Origin: RGIG3009 sp045630285 | GTDB taxonomy: Bacteria; Bacillota; Clostridia; Oscillospirales; Acutalibacteraceae | Length of the DNA stretch: 64,000 nt | Direction: 5' to 3' | Assembly: GCA_045630285.1 (NCBI GenBank) | Contig: JAZQSX010000032.1 | Span: 6,383-70,382 of the forward strand | Part shown: one piece after another, positions 31,707 to 40,828 of the stretch | How the letters are laid out: each line of letters opens with the position of its first letter | Position numbering within the stretch: the stretch's first letter is position 1 | Notes under the pieces: model-generated | What the model was told of the DNA's origin: nothing | The model's input: only the letters and a program-made list of their open reading frames with translations | Database searches by the model: none | Made by a program: the position numbers and the translations under genes

Positions 31707-34031
31707 GTGGCTTTTCGAAAGCAGTCTCCCGAACCCCAAAAACCGAAAAACACCGAAACTGATAACACCGATCACGAAAACAATACGCGCTTTCCCACGG
31801 TGTGGAGCCGAGTCCGCTTCGGCCTCGGCATCGCCGCCAAAGCGCTGCTGTCCGTCCTTCTGGTTCTGATCGTCACCGGATGCGTCGTTGCCTGCGTTCT
31901 GACGGTGTACGTAACCACCTCGTTTGACGAGAGCACCGTTCCGGATATTGACGTCATCAACGAAAGCCAGACGTCCATTGTTATGGTGAAGGACTCCGCC
32001 ACCGGCGAGTGGGTGGAGCACCAACGGTTAGACGGTGTGAAACGTGAGTTCGTACAGCTGTCGAACATCCCCGTCAACCTGCAAAATGCCGTGGTTGCCA
32101 TTGAGGACGAGCGTTTTTACGAGCACTACGGCGTGGACTGGAAGCGTACGGTATCCGCCGTGGCGAACCTGGTGCTGCATTTTCGTGAGAATGAGTACGG
32201 CGGCTCTACCCTGACTCAGCAGCTGGTGAAAAATCTCACGGACAACGATGATCATACGATTGAACGTAAGATCACTGAGATCCTGACCGCCATTGAGCTG
32301 GAGCGGACCCGTACCAAGGAAGAGATCCTGCAGGCCTATTTGAACATCATCCCGCTCACCGGCACCATTGAAGGCGTCGGTGCGGGCGCACAGTACTATT
32401 TCGGCAAAAACGTCAGTGAACTGACGTTGGCGGAATGTGCGGTCATCGCCAGTATCACCAACAACCCGAGCAAGTACAATCCGTACACACATCCCGAAAA
32501 TCTGCTGCAGCGTCAGCGCACCGTTCTGCGCAAAATGCACGAGCTGGGCTTCATCACCACCGACGAATACCAGCAGGCGTTGGGCGAGGAAATCTATTTC
32601 TCACGCAGCAGCCAAACCTTCACGGTGTACGATTACTACACCGAAATGGTTATCGACGACGTCGTCCGTGACCTGCAAAGCACCTATGGCTACACGAAGG
32701 CTCAGGCGGAAAATATGGTGTTCTACGGCGGCTTGACCATCTACTCCTGCGAGGATCCCGAGCTGCAAGACAAGGTCGAAGCGATCTATGCCGACGACAG
32801 CAATTTCGTAGATATTAAAGGCGACGAAAAGGACGCACAGGCCTCGATTTTCGTTATGGATTACACCGGTAAGGCAGTGGCCGTTGTCGGCGGCCGTGGC
32901 GAAAAGACGGCTAACCGCATTTTCAACCGTGCGACCTCGGCTATGCGTCAGCCCGGCTCCGCTATCAAGCCGATCGCCATTTACGGCCCCGCTATCGACA
33001 ACAACGTTATCAACTATTCCTCGCCGATTCGCAATAAGTATATCACGCTGAAAAACGGCAGCAAATGGCCGAAAAACTACGGCCGTCCTCACGAGGACCG
33101 TGGTATGACTACTATTGAAAAAGCCATTCAGTCTTCGATGAACACGGTGCCGGCGCAGATCCTTGACACGCTGATGCCCGCCAGCACCTCGTTTGCTTTC
33201 CTCAAAAACTCTCTGCGTATGACCTCGCTGGATCCTGCGTGGGATTGCGACTATGCACCAATGGCGCTGGGCGGCTTGACGAACGGCGTCTACGGTCGTG
33301 AGATCACCGCTGCGTATCAGATCTTCGGCAACGGAGGCGTGTACAACGAGCCGTATTCCTATACCGAGGTAAAACGCAACGGTGAGGTCATTCTGGAAAA
33401 CGGCCCCGGTGTGCGCGGCTACATTTCGGAGCGGGTCATGGACCCCGATTCCGCCTATATCACCAACCGCCTGATGCAAAAGGTCGTTTTCGGTAACGAC
33501 GCCCCCACCGCCAAGGATCTTAAAAAATCCTGGAGCGAATGGGAGATCTTCGCTAAAACCGGTACGACACAGGACAACAACGACGTATGGCTGGTCGGCG
33601 GTACTCCCAAATACGTGGCCGCCAGCTGGTATGGCTATGATGAAAACCAAGAGCTGACCACGGCACAGAAAAAGGTGGCCCGCAACGTTTGGAACACCGT
33701 AATGCTGGCACTGCACGAGGGCGACAAGCCGATGAACTTTGATGCTCTGGTAGGAACCACGGTCGAGGCAACCTTCTGCGATGAAACCGGTCTGCTGGCC
33801 ACTCCCGAATGTAAAAAGACGGAGACCGGTGTGTATAAGCCCGGACATCTGCCGGAGCCGTGTACGCACGGTGCCCCGCCTGAGGAAGAGCCTGAAAAAC
33901 TGCCCGGCAAGAATGAATCGACTACGGCGAACAGCACCAATAACACGACCGGCACAACGCTGCCGACTTCTTCTGCCCCGACGTCAACAACGCCTGCGGC
34001 AACCAAACCGACTTCTACGGACGCCCCTTAA
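31707..34031 (+). CDS. Class A penicillin-binding protein (PBP1A type)
   Basis: 774 residues. One N-terminal membrane helix (~41-70); glycosyltransferase 51 domain with the catalytic EDERFYEHYGVDW (Glu133) and GGSTLTQQLVKN (166-177); transpeptidase domain with the Ser-x-x-Lys active site SAIK at 417-420, SMN at 476-478 and KTGT at 616-619. All motifs of an active enzyme are present, so it should both polymerise and cross-link peptidoglycan. The last ~70 residues are a Thr/Ser/Pro-rich extracellular tail. GTG start with AAGGAGG upstream. It has its own promoter and terminator. Confidence 0.95.
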   Translation: MAFRKQSPEPQKPKNTETDNTDHENNTRFPTVWSRVRFGLGIAAKALLSVLLVLIVTGCVVACVLTVYVTTSFDESTVPDIDVINESQTSIVMVKDSATGEWVEHQRLDGVKREFVQLSNIPVNLQNAVVAIEDERFYEHYGVDWKRTVSAVANLVLHFRENEYGGSTLTQQLVKNLTDNDDHTIERKITEILTAIELERTRTKEEILQAYLNIIPLTGTIEGVGAGAQYYFGKNVSELTLAECAVIASITNNPSKYNPYTHPENLLQRQRTVLRKMHELGFITTDEYQQALGEEIYFSRSSQTFTVYDYYTEMVIDDVVRDLQSTYGYTKAQAENMVFYGGLTIYSCEDPELQDKVEAIYADDSNFVDIKGDEKDAQASIFVMDYTGKAVAVVGGRGEKTANRIFNRATSAMRQPGSAIKPIAIYGPAIDNNVINYSSPIRNKYITLKNGSKWPKNYGRPHEDRGMTTIEKAIQSSMNTVPAQILDTLMPASTSFAFLKNSLRMTSLDPAWDCDYAPMALGGLTNGVYGREITAAYQIFGNGGVYNEPYSYTEVKRNGEVILENGPGVRGYISERVMDPDSAYITNRLMQKVVFGNDAPTAKDLKKSWSEWEIFAKTGTTQDNNDVWLVGGTPKYVAASWYGYDENQELTTAQKKVARNVWNTVMLALHEGDKPMNFDALVGTTVEATFCDETGLLATPECKKTETGVYKPGHLPEPCTHGAPPEEEPEKLPGKNESTTANSTNNTTGTTLPTSSAPTSTTPAATKPTSTDAP

Positions 34032-34043
34032 AGCTTGCTTTTC

Positions 34044-34070
34044 ACGCCCATCCGTACGCCGGATGGGCGT
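34044..34070 (+). terminator. Intrinsic terminator of the PBP gene
   Basis: An 11-bp perfect stem (34044-34054 with 34060-34070), 5-base loop, followed by TCTCTTTT, 12 bases past the stop codon. Confidence 0.88.
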
Positions 34071-34114
34071 TCTCTTTTGTGCAATAAAAAGGCTGGAATT
34101 TGACAAAATATATC

Positions 34115-34143
34115 TTGCTTTTTGTCGTCGAATGTGATATAGT
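34115..34143 (+). promoter_or_regulatory. Likely promoter of the ACT-hom-lysC unit
   Basis: TTGCTT (34115-34120) and TATAGT (34138-34143) with a 17-base spacer, about 40 bases before the ATG at 34186. A TTGACA at 34100-34105 has no matching -10. Confidence 0.6.
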
Positions 34144-34185
34144 GTTCTCATCTTTTGTACATCTGTTCTTGGGTGGTGGACACTT

Positions 34186-34674
34186 ATGGCTCTGACCGAC
34201 GATTGGGTCCTGGTTCGTGCCGATGTACTGCCGGAGGTTTATCACCGTGTTCTCGCTGCACAGGCGGATCTCTCTTCGGGGCGTGTTCGCTCTGTCAGCG
34301 AAGCGGCTCGTCTGCACGGTCTTTCACGCAGTGCGTATTATAAGTATAGGGATGCCGTAACTCCCTATGTCGGCAAATCGGACTCTTCCACAATGACGGT
34401 GGATCTATTATTGCAGGATTGTCCCGGCGTGCTGTCGGGCGTGCTGTCGGCGTTTGCGGGAGCAGGCGCTAACATTCTGACGGTGAATCAAGCGTCGCCC
34501 GAAGGCGGCAAAGCGCAAGCCACCGTCTGTGCGAGAACCGAAGCAATGTCCGTTCCGCTGGATCTGTTTATGGAGCAGCTTGGACGCATTCCGGGTGTTC
34601 AGCACATCATCAGCGTGCGGCGTCAAGAAAAGCCCGCCGCTTCACAGAACTCGAAAGGAGAGGCAGTTCTATGA
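34186..34674 (+). CDS. pheB: HTH-ACT protein, UPF0735/PheB-like
   Basis: 162 residues. N-terminal part includes a helix-turn-helix-like stretch (SVSEAARLHGLSRSAYYKYR), then an ACT domain (~70-150) with MTVDLLLQDCPGVLSGVLSA and ANILTVNQASPEGGKAQ, which usually binds an amino acid. It resembles the UPF0735/PheB family often next to homoserine dehydrogenase. Its last codon overlaps the hom start (ATGA), so it is tightly coupled. A regulatory role in the aspartate pathway is a reasonable inference; DNA binding is unproven. Confidence 0.85.
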   Translation: MALTDDWVLVRADVLPEVYHRVLAAQADLSSGRVRSVSEAARLHGLSRSAYYKYRDAVTPYVGKSDSSTMTVDLLLQDCPGVLSGVLSAFAGAGANILTVNQASPEGGKAQATVCARTEAMSVPLDLFMEQLGRIPGVQHIISVRRQEKPAASQNSKGEAVL

Positions 34675-35906
34675 TACAAGTAGCAATTTTGGGGCACGGC
34701 GTCGTCGGCTCCGGCGTAGCGGAGGTTCTGCGCCAAAACCACGAAACCATTACACATAAAGCCGGCGATTCCATTGAGATCAAGCGTATCCTGGATCTGC
34801 GCAGCTTTCCTGATCTGCCGTATGCCGACTTGTTCACCACCTCATTTGATGAGATCCTAAACGACCCTGACATTCGCATTGTTGTGGAAACGATGGGTGG
34901 TCTGCATCCGGCATACGATTACGTAAAAGCCTGCCTGCTGGCCGGAAAAAGCGTTGTTACCTCCAACAAGGAGTTGGTTGCCGCCTGCGGTGATGAGTTG
35001 CTTGCGATCGCCAAAGAAAACAACTTGAATTTCCTGTTCGAGGCCAGCGTCGGCGGCGGTATACCAATTCTGCGCCCGTTGGATCAGTGCCTGGCCGCCA
35101 ACGAGGTCGGCGAGATTGCCGGTATCCTCAACGGCACGACGAACTTTATGCTGACCCGTATGTTCCAGGATCACATGGATTTCGACGCTGCTTTGGCTCT
35201 GGCACAGCAGCTTGGCTATGCCGAACGCAATCCGGCTGCAGATATTGAAGGTCACGACGCCTGCCGCAAGATCTGTATTTTGGCATCGCTGGCATTCGGT
35301 AAGCACGTGTACCCGAACCAGGTACATACCGAGGGTATCACCAAGCTGACATCCGAGGATGTGCGCTATGCCGGTGCACTGAATTGCGTGATCAAGCTGA
35401 TCGGTCGGGTGCGCCAGCAGGGCGATAAGATTCACTGCTTAGTTGCTCCGATGCTGATCCCGAAAACCAGCTTGCTCGCCGACGTCAACGATGTTTTCAA
35501 CGGCATTATGGTACGTGGCAACGCCATTGGCGACGTGGTATTCTACGGTCGCGGTGCCGGCAAGCTGCCCACCGCTTCTGCTGTGGTCGCCGACGTCATC
35601 GACGAGGTCAAGCATCTCAACGCCCGTAAATATCTGTTCTGGGGCCCGGGCGATCCGGATTATGTGCTGGATCCCAAAACCGACGCCTACGCCTTCCTAC
35701 TGCGCTTCCGCACGGCAGACAAGCAAGCGTTGCTCAACTGTCTGCACGATACGCTGGGCAATGTGGACGTCATCACCTGCCCCGATGCCGACGATGAGGA
35801 TGTCGCAATCCGCATCCCCTCGATCACCGAAGAAGAACTCGATCGCCGACTGGCGGCACTTACCGACGTTGCGGTAGTCAGCTGTCTGCGTATCGCTGAA
35901 CTGTAA
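34671..35906 (+). CDS. hom: Homoserine dehydrogenase
   Basis: 411 residues. NAD(P)-dependent reduction of aspartate semialdehyde to homoserine. Seen: dinucleotide loop ILGHGVVGSGVAEV at the start, VVETMGGLHPAYDYVKACLL, SNKELVA, FLFEASVGGGIPILRPL with the conserved catalytic region, GTTNFMLTRM, DIEGHDACRKICILASLAFG, and a C-terminal ACT domain (~330-411) for allosteric control, here probably by threonine. The start overlaps the upstream gene by ATGA; lysC follows by 18 bases. Confidence 0.96.
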   Translation: MIQVAILGHGVVGSGVAEVLRQNHETITHKAGDSIEIKRILDLRSFPDLPYADLFTTSFDEILNDPDIRIVVETMGGLHPAYDYVKACLLAGKSVVTSNKELVAACGDELLAIAKENNLNFLFEASVGGGIPILRPLDQCLAANEVGEIAGILNGTTNFMLTRMFQDHMDFDAALALAQQLGYAERNPAADIEGHDACRKICILASLAFGKHVYPNQVHTEGITKLTSEDVRYAGALNCVIKLIGRVRQQGDKIHCLVAPMLIPKTSLLADVNDVFNGIMVRGNAIGDVVFYGRGAGKLPTASAVVADVIDEVKHLNARKYLFWGPGDPDYVLDPKTDAYAFLLRFRTADKQALLNCLHDTLGNVDVITCPDADDEDVAIRIPSITEEELDRRLAALTDVAVVSCLRIAEL

Positions 35907-35924
35907 AAGGAGGACTCATAGATT

Positions 35925-37136
35925 ATGCTGATCGTACAGAAATTCGGCGGCAGCTCCGTCGCCGATGCCGAACGAGTGATGCGTGTCGCTGACATTATCA
36001 CCCGCACCTATCGGCAGGGAAATGAGGTCGTCGTCGTCGTTTCCGCTCAGGGCGACACCACCGATGATCTCATCGAAAAAGCCAACGAGATCAACCCCAA
36101 GGCCAGCAAGCGTGAAATGGATATGCTGCTCGCTTCGGGCGAACAGATCTCGATCGCTCTGCTCGCCATGGCGATCGAAAAGCTGGGTTGCCCCGCTATT
36201 TCGCTTCTTGGCTGGCAAGCGGGCTTCCGCACCAATTCCAAATATTCCAACGCACGGATCAAGAAGGTAAACTCCGAGCGCATCCGTGCAGAGTTGGATA
36301 AGAACAAGATCGTCATCGTCGCCGGCTTCCAGGGCCTGAACAAATACGATGACATCACCACCCTCGGCCGTGGCGGTTCGGATACCAGCGCCGTTGCCAT
36401 TGCCGCTTCGATGCACGCCGATCTGTGCCAAATCTACACCGACGTTGACGGCGTATACACTGCCGACCCGCGCAAGGTACCGGGCGCTATCAAGCTCGAC
36501 GAGATCACGCACGACGAAATGTTGGAACTCGCCACGCTCGGCGCACAGGTGCTGAACAACCGCTCTGTGGAAATGGCAAAGAAATATGGCATTGAACTGG
36601 AGGTTCTCTCCAGCATTACTCAGAAACCCGGTACCAAAGTGAAGGAGGTCACCAACGTGGAAAAAATGTTGATCACCGGTGTCGCAAAGGACACCAGCAT
36701 CGCCCGTATTGAGATTGTCGGTTTGCCCGACTCGCCCGGCATCGCCTTTAAGGTGTTTGCCCTGGTTGCACAGGCTCACGTCAACGTCGATATCATCCTG
36801 CAGTCTGTGGGCCGTGACGGCACGAAGGATATCTCCTTTACCGTTCCGGAAGCCGACGGTGAAAAGACGGTTGCCGCTGTGAAAGAGTACTGCGAACGCC
36901 TTGGCGTCAAGAAGATCAATTGCGATACCGACCTCGCCAAGATCTCGATCGTCGGCGCCGGTATGGAGACGCACGAGGGCGTGGCTTCCAAGATGTTTGA
37001 GGCTCTGTCGGATGCCAATATCAACATCCAGACAATCTCCACCAGCGAGATCAAGATCTCGGTGCTGATTGACCGCAAGGACGCTGACCGCGCCGTCGCC
37101 TCGGTACACAGCAAGTTCTTCGACACCGACGATTGA
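35925..37136 (+). CDS. lysC: Aspartate kinase
   Basis: 403 residues, single kinase (not fused to hom). Seen: KFGGSSVADAERV, GEQISIALLAMAI, TLGRGGSDTSAVAIAASMHA, the DVDGVYTADPRKVPGAIKLD segment, and two C-terminal ACT domains (~265-400; VGLPDSPGIAFKVFALVAQA and ISIVGAGMETHEGVASKMF). First step to Lys, Thr and Met. AAAGGAGG precedes the ATG. Together with hom and the HTH-ACT protein it forms a compact aspartate-family unit. Confidence 0.96.
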   Translation: MLIVQKFGGSSVADAERVMRVADIITRTYRQGNEVVVVVSAQGDTTDDLIEKANEINPKASKREMDMLLASGEQISIALLAMAIEKLGCPAISLLGWQAGFRTNSKYSNARIKKVNSERIRAELDKNKIVIVAGFQGLNKYDDITTLGRGGSDTSAVAIAASMHADLCQIYTDVDGVYTADPRKVPGAIKLDEITHDEMLELATLGAQVLNNRSVEMAKKYGIELEVLSSITQKPGTKVKEVTNVEKMLITGVAKDTSIARIEIVGLPDSPGIAFKVFALVAQAHVNVDIILQSVGRDGTKDISFTVPEADGEKTVAAVKEYCERLGVKKINCDTDLAKISIVGAGMETHEGVASKMFEALSDANINIQTISTSEIKISVLIDRKDADRAVASVHSKFFDTDD

Positions 37137-37157
37137 TCTCTTCCCCTATACGATCAA

Positions 37158-37193
37158 AAGCCGGCACAGATGCAAACGCATCCGTGCCGGCTT
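37158..37193 (+). terminator. Intrinsic terminator of lysC
   Basis: A stem of 15 paired bases (37158-37173 with 37178-37193, one internal A-C mismatch) and 4-base loop, followed by TCTGTTTTC. Confidence 0.9.
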
Positions 37194-37208
37194 CTGTTTT
37201 CTGTATTC

Positions 37209-37237
37209 TTGAATTCCTCCGCCCGCTATGATATAAT
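37209..37237 (+). promoter_or_regulatory. Sigma-A promoter of the DUF6472-hemW unit
   Basis: TTGAAT (37209-37214) and TATAAT (37232-37237), 17-base spacer, 18 bases before the ATG. Confidence 0.85.
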
Positions 37238-37255
37238 ACGAGCGAGGTGAAACCA

Positions 37256-37435
37256 ATGGCTGAGTGGAATTGCGAGGAATGTGATTACTTCGATTACGAC
37301 GAGGAGACCGACACCTACGACTGCCTGATGAATCTCGATATGGACGACTTCGAGCGATTTGCGTTTTCCAAGCAGGAACGGTGTCCTTTTTTTCGAATTC
37401 GTGACGAATATCGCATCGTTCGCCGCCAAAATTGA
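37256..37435 (+). CDS. DUF6472-like small acidic Cys protein
   Basis: 59 residues: CEECDYFDYDEETDTYDC, then NLDMDDFERF and a Cys-containing CPFFRIRDEY. Three to four cysteines and many Asp/Glu suggest a metal-binding microprotein. It matches the short DUF6472-type proteins found in Clostridia with no known function. A GTG at 37247 would overlap the ribosome-binding site, so the ATG at 37256 is chosen. hemW starts 30 bases downstream on the same strand. Confidence 0.75.
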   Translation: MAEWNCEECDYFDYDEETDTYDCLMNLDMDDFERFAFSKQERCPFFRIRDEYRIVRRQN

Positions 37436-37465
37436 CCGTTTTTTTGCTAATTTTTTCGAAAGAGG

Positions 37466-38590
37466 GTGGTCAAACTGCCGATCGGTTTGTATCTGCACGT
37501 CCCATTTTGCGTATCCAAATGCCCGTATTGCGATTTTTATTCGGTAGCAGCAACCGATCTTCAGTTGGACGCCTACACGGACGCTTTGGCAAACTCCCTC
37601 GCCGATTGGTCGGCAAAAACCGGTAAAACCGCCGACACGCTGTATTTCGGCGGCGGTACCCCCTCGCTGCTCGGCGCCAAACGCATCGCCCGTCTCGTCA
37701 GTACCGCACGACGACTGTTTTCCATTCCGGATGACGCAGAGATCACGTTAGAGGCCAACCCCGGCGATGCTCTGAATGAGGTGTTTCCCGCCTTCGCCGC
37801 AGCGGGCGGCAATCGATTGTCACTCGGGATGCAATCCACCAACGATGCCCAGCTGCGTGTCCTCGGAAGACGTCATACCGTCTCGCAGACCGAAGCCGCA
37901 ATCCGCTCTGCCGTGAAAGCGGGAATCGCCAATTATTCGCTGGATATTATGCTCGGCACGCCTAACCAGACCACCGACGACGTGCAGCACGCCGTCTCGT
38001 GCTGTGCGCAGTGGGGGGCATCACACGTGTCAGCGTATCTCTTGAAGCTCGAAAGCGGCACACCGTTTGCGCTCTCTCCCCCGCCACTTCCCGATGAGGA
38101 TACCACCGTTTCGCTGTATCATACGGTTGCGGAAGCTTTGGAACAGCACGGCTACCACCAGTATGAAATTTCCAATTTTGCGAAGCCGGGGCTGGAAAGC
38201 CGACACAATTTGAAATACTGGAATCTCGATCCGTATCTCGGCATCGGCCCGTCGGCGCATTCTTTCCTCGACGGAAAACGATTGGCGTATCCCCGCTCAC
38301 TTGCGGATTTCCTGGGCGGTAACCCGCCGACAGCGGAAAGCCCCACCCCCACCGCCATTTCCGAAGGCTCTGCTGAGGAATATGCCATGCTGCGGCTGCG
38401 GCTGACTGCCGGTCTGCGTGAGGATGAGTTTGTCGCCCGCTTTGGCGCACCGATCCCTGCCGCCTGGCGGCAAAAAGCGGCGGCGCTCCCTCCCTCGTTG
38501 ATCGCTGTCGACGGCGACGGCCTGCGCTTGACCCGTGACGGCTTTCTTGTCTCCAATGCGATCCTTTCCCGCTTGCTGGGTACCGTATAA
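37466..38590 (+). CDS. hemW: Radical SAM family heme chaperone HemW
   Basis: 374 residues. Radical SAM core with the 4Fe-4S ligands C15, C19 and C22 in HVPFCVSKCPYCDF, then FGGGTPSLLG, EANPGDAL-like strand, GGNRLSLGMQSTND and the C-terminal HemW domain with YHQYEISNFAKPGLESRHNL and KYWNLDPYLGIGPSAHSF. HemW-type Cys spacing (CX3CX2C) and no extra coproporphyrinogen residues support a heme chaperone rather than HemN. GTG start very close to GAAAGAGGG; the exact start is uncertain. Confidence 0.9.
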   Translation: MVKLPIGLYLHVPFCVSKCPYCDFYSVAATDLQLDAYTDALANSLADWSAKTGKTADTLYFGGGTPSLLGAKRIARLVSTARRLFSIPDDAEITLEANPGDALNEVFPAFAAAGGNRLSLGMQSTNDAQLRVLGRRHTVSQTEAAIRSAVKAGIANYSLDIMLGTPNQTTDDVQHAVSCCAQWGASHVSAYLLKLESGTPFALSPPPLPDEDTTVSLYHTVAEALEQHGYHQYEISNFAKPGLESRHNLKYWNLDPYLGIGPSAHSFLDGKRLAYPRSLADFLGGNPPTAESPTPTAISEGSAEEYAMLRLRLTAGLREDEFVARFGAPIPAAWRQKAAALPPSLIAVDGDGLRLTRDGFLVSNAILSRLLGTV

Positions 38591-38593
38591 ATC

Positions 38594-38621
38594 TTGACAT
38601 TTCGTCGACGGATAGTATAAT
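38594..38621 (+). promoter_or_regulatory. Sigma-A promoter of the alpha/beta hydrolase gene
   Basis: TTGACA (38594-38599) and TATAAT (38616-38621), both consensus, with a 16-base spacer; it starts right after the hemW stop codon. Confidence 0.88.
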
Positions 38622-38654
38622 GGAATAGACCACACTGTTAAAGGAGTTTTCACT

Positions 38655-39374
38655 ATGTATGATAACGCTGTAATCGACCGTTTTGTATTTGAAGATCGTG
38701 AAGCGATCGTCGTGCATCCCACCGTACCGGCTAACGGTCGTTGGATCTGGAAAGCAGAATACTACGATGCATTTCCGAACTTTGAAGAGGCGATGATCGA
38801 GAAAGGATACCACATCTGCTATCTCGGCCACCCCACTCGCTGGGCACCCGACAGTGAGGTCGAAGCCAGTGCCGCTTTTTTGCGATACGTAGCGGAGACC
38901 TATAATCTGGAGACCCGTGGCGTTGCTGTCGGCATGAGCTGCGGCGGCCTGATGTCTGCCCGCTTGGCAGAGGCTCATCCCGAACTCATCGCCGTTCTGT
39001 ATCTTGACGCTCCCGTGATGAATATTTTGAGTTTGGCAGGTCTCGGTGAGGCGCCGTTTGTGGAGCAGTTCCACATTGAGCTCCTCAACACCTATGGTTT
39101 CAACAAAAGTTCTCTGGTCGCCTTCCGTGGCAGCCCGATCGACAATATGAAGCCGCTGCTGGAGCACCGTATTCCTGTGATGATGATCTACGGCAATGCC
39201 GATAACGTGGTTATCTACGCAGAGAACGGTAAAATCCTGGAGGATTACTACCGTGCAAACGGCGGCACGATCAAGGTCATCTGCAAATCGATGTGCAACC
39301 ACCACCCGCACGGCTTGACCGATCCGCAGCCGATCATTGATTTTGTGGAAGAGCATTTTGGCGAAGCAATCTAA
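38655..39374 (+). CDS. Alpha/beta hydrolase-like protein, substrate unknown
   Basis: 239 residues. The nucleophile elbow GMSCGG (GxSxG form) lies after strand AVGM near residue 98, followed by helix LMSARLAEAHPEL, a strand AVLYLDAPVMNIL, and a later VMMIYGNADNVV that could supply the acidic residue and a CNHHPHGL that could supply the His. So the alpha/beta hydrolase triad appears present. No secretion signal. No substrate clue from neighbours. It is a single-gene unit with its own consensus promoter and terminator. Confidence 0.78.
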   Translation: MYDNAVIDRFVFEDREAIVVHPTVPANGRWIWKAEYYDAFPNFEEAMIEKGYHICYLGHPTRWAPDSEVEASAAFLRYVAETYNLETRGVAVGMSCGGLMSARLAEAHPELIAVLYLDAPVMNILSLAGLGEAPFVEQFHIELLNTYGFNKSSLVAFRGSPIDNMKPLLEHRIPVMMIYGNADNVVIYAENGKILEDYYRANGGTIKVICKSMCNHHPHGLTDPQPIIDFVEEHFGEAI

Positions 39375-39384
39375 CCTATAAACG

Positions 39385-39416
39385 AAAAGGCATCCAACCG
39401 AGGTTGGATGCCTTTT
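39385..39416. terminator. Bidirectional terminator between the hydrolase gene and rluD
   Basis: A 14-bp stem (39385-39398 with 39403-39416) with a 4-base loop and A/T flanks on both sides, followed on the plus strand by a T-run. Serves the hydrolase gene (+) and the long miaB-rluD operon (-). Confidence 0.93.
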
Positions 39417-39417
39417 T

Positions 39418-40329
39418 TTATAGCTTACGCAATTTTTCGAGATACGCTTCAAAATACGGCGGCAAGCCGCTGTCAAATTCCAGATATTCGCCGCTGATCG
39501 GATGCACAAACCCGATACAGCGTGCGTGCAAGCACTGCCCCTGCAGCTCCGCAGGTTGCTTTGCACCGCCATATACCGTATCGCCCGATACAGGGTGTCC
39601 CAGGTAGGCCATATGCACACGAATCTGGTGCGTGCGTCCCGTTTCAAGCTTGAGCCGCACATACGAGTAGCCCGGAAACTCCTCCAGCACCGTATAATGC
39701 GTGATCGCCTGCTTGCTGTTACGCTCGGTCACCGCCATTTTCTTACGGTGAACCGGGTGACGACCAATGGGAGCATTGACCGTTCCTTCCCGCTCACGCA
39801 AATGGCCAACGACCACTGCCTCGTATATACGGGTAAAGCTGTGTTCCTTAATCTGCTCCGCCAAACCTTGATGTGCACGGTCGCTTTTGGCAACAATCAA
39901 CAACCCACTGGTATCCTTGTCAATACGGTGTACGATACCGGGTCGCATCACGCCGTTGATGCCCGACAGCCCCTCGGGGCAATGGGCAAGCAGCGCATTG
40001 ACCAGCGTACCGTCGGGATTGCCGGCGGCGGGATGAACCACCATGCCTTTTGGCTTGTTGACCACCAGCAGATCCGCATCTTCATACACAATGTCAAGCG
40101 GAATATCCTGCGGCTGTGCCTCGCACGGTTGTAATTCCGGTATCACTACCGTCAACACGGTATTTTGCGAGAGACGGGCGCTTTTTGCAAGCGCCCGTCC
40201 ATTTACTGTTACATTACCTTGCTCCAACCATTTCTGCGCAGCGGCACGGGTAATCGACAGTGCCTCCGACAGAAAGCGGTCTGCTCGCTCCCCCTCAGCC
40301 TCCGGAGGAATCGTCAGATACTGTTCCAT
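39418..40329 (-). CDS. rluD: RluA/RluD family 23S rRNA pseudouridine synthase
   Basis: 303 residues. N-terminal S4 domain (RADRFLSEALSITRAAAQKW, EQGNVTVNGR) and RluA-type catalytic domain with VVNKPKGMVVHPAAGN, the GIVHRIDKDTSGLLIVAKSD motif containing the catalytic Asp, and ETGRTHQIRVHMAYLGHPV. It isomerises uridines in 23S rRNA. The start at 40329 has GGAGG upstream and lies inside the end of lspA (35-base overlap). Last gene of the operon. Which RluA-family member it is (RluD or RluB-like sites) is not certain. Confidence 0.93.
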   Translation of the reverse strand: MEQYLTIPPEAEGERADRFLSEALSITRAAAQKWLEQGNVTVNGRALAKSARLSQNTVLTVVIPELQPCEAQPQDIPLDIVYEDADLLVVNKPKGMVVHPAAGNPDGTLVNALLAHCPEGLSGINGVMRPGIVHRIDKDTSGLLIVAKSDRAHQGLAEQIKEHSFTRIYEAVVVGHLREREGTVNAPIGRHPVHRKKMAVTERNSKQAITHYTVLEEFPGYSYVRLKLETGRTHQIRVHMAYLGHPVSGDTVYGGAKQPAELQGQCLHARCIGFVHPISGEYLEFDSGLPPYFEAYLEKLRKL

Positions 40330-40810
40330 TTGCGTCCTCCGTCGTTGATGCTTTCTTATCCTCATACACAAAGCAGAAGAAGATTAAGAGCAAAACCGAA
40401 CCGACTACCACGAAGCAGTCTGCCACGTTGAAGATCGGGAAATCCATAAACGTCACTTTCAGAAAGTCGACGACATACCCCAGCAGCAACCGATCGATAA
40501 GATTGCCAATACCACCCGCCAAGATCAGTGTGGCACTCAGGTTGAACAGCTTGTAGTGGCGGAATTGGCCGAACAAGACGAAAGCACCCAAGGCGATCAT
40601 AACGATCATCGTGATAACAACCAAAAACCACCGCTCATCCGAGAGAATGCTGAATGCGGCACCGGAGTTTTCCGTGTAGGAAAAATCCAACACGCCGGGA
40701 ATCACCGTAACGGCATCGCCGTTGCGAAGGTACATAACCGACAACCATTTGGTGAGCTGATCGAGCCCGACCAACACCGCCGTTATTGCCAAAATCATGC
40801 ACTGAAACAT
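40295..40810 (-). CDS. lspA: Lipoprotein signal peptidase II
   Basis: 171 residues, four transmembrane helices. Family motifs: DQLTKWLSV near the N-terminus, SYTENSGAAFSIL, IGNLIDRLLLGYVVDFL with catalytic Asp, and FPIFNVADCFVVVG with the second catalytic Asp. It cuts lipoprotein signal peptides; several lipoproteins in this window would be substrates. AGGAGG precedes the ATG. The C-terminal Lys/Thr/Asp-rich tail is slightly longer than usual. Confidence 0.96.
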   Translation of the reverse strand: MFQCMILAITAVLVGLDQLTKWLSVMYLRNGDAVTVIPGVLDFSYTENSGAAFSILSDERWFLVVITMIVMIALGAFVLFGQFRHYKLFNLSATLILAGGIGNLIDRLLLGYVVDFLKVTFMDFPIFNVADCFVVVGSVLLLIFFCFVYEDKKASTTEDANGTVSDDSSGG

Positions 40811-40828
40811 CGGACCCCTCCTCTCATC

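Noticed and set aside
31539..32024. Long upstream extension of the BofC-C-like gene.
   Set aside because: It runs antisense through the PBP promoter and the start of the PBP gene.
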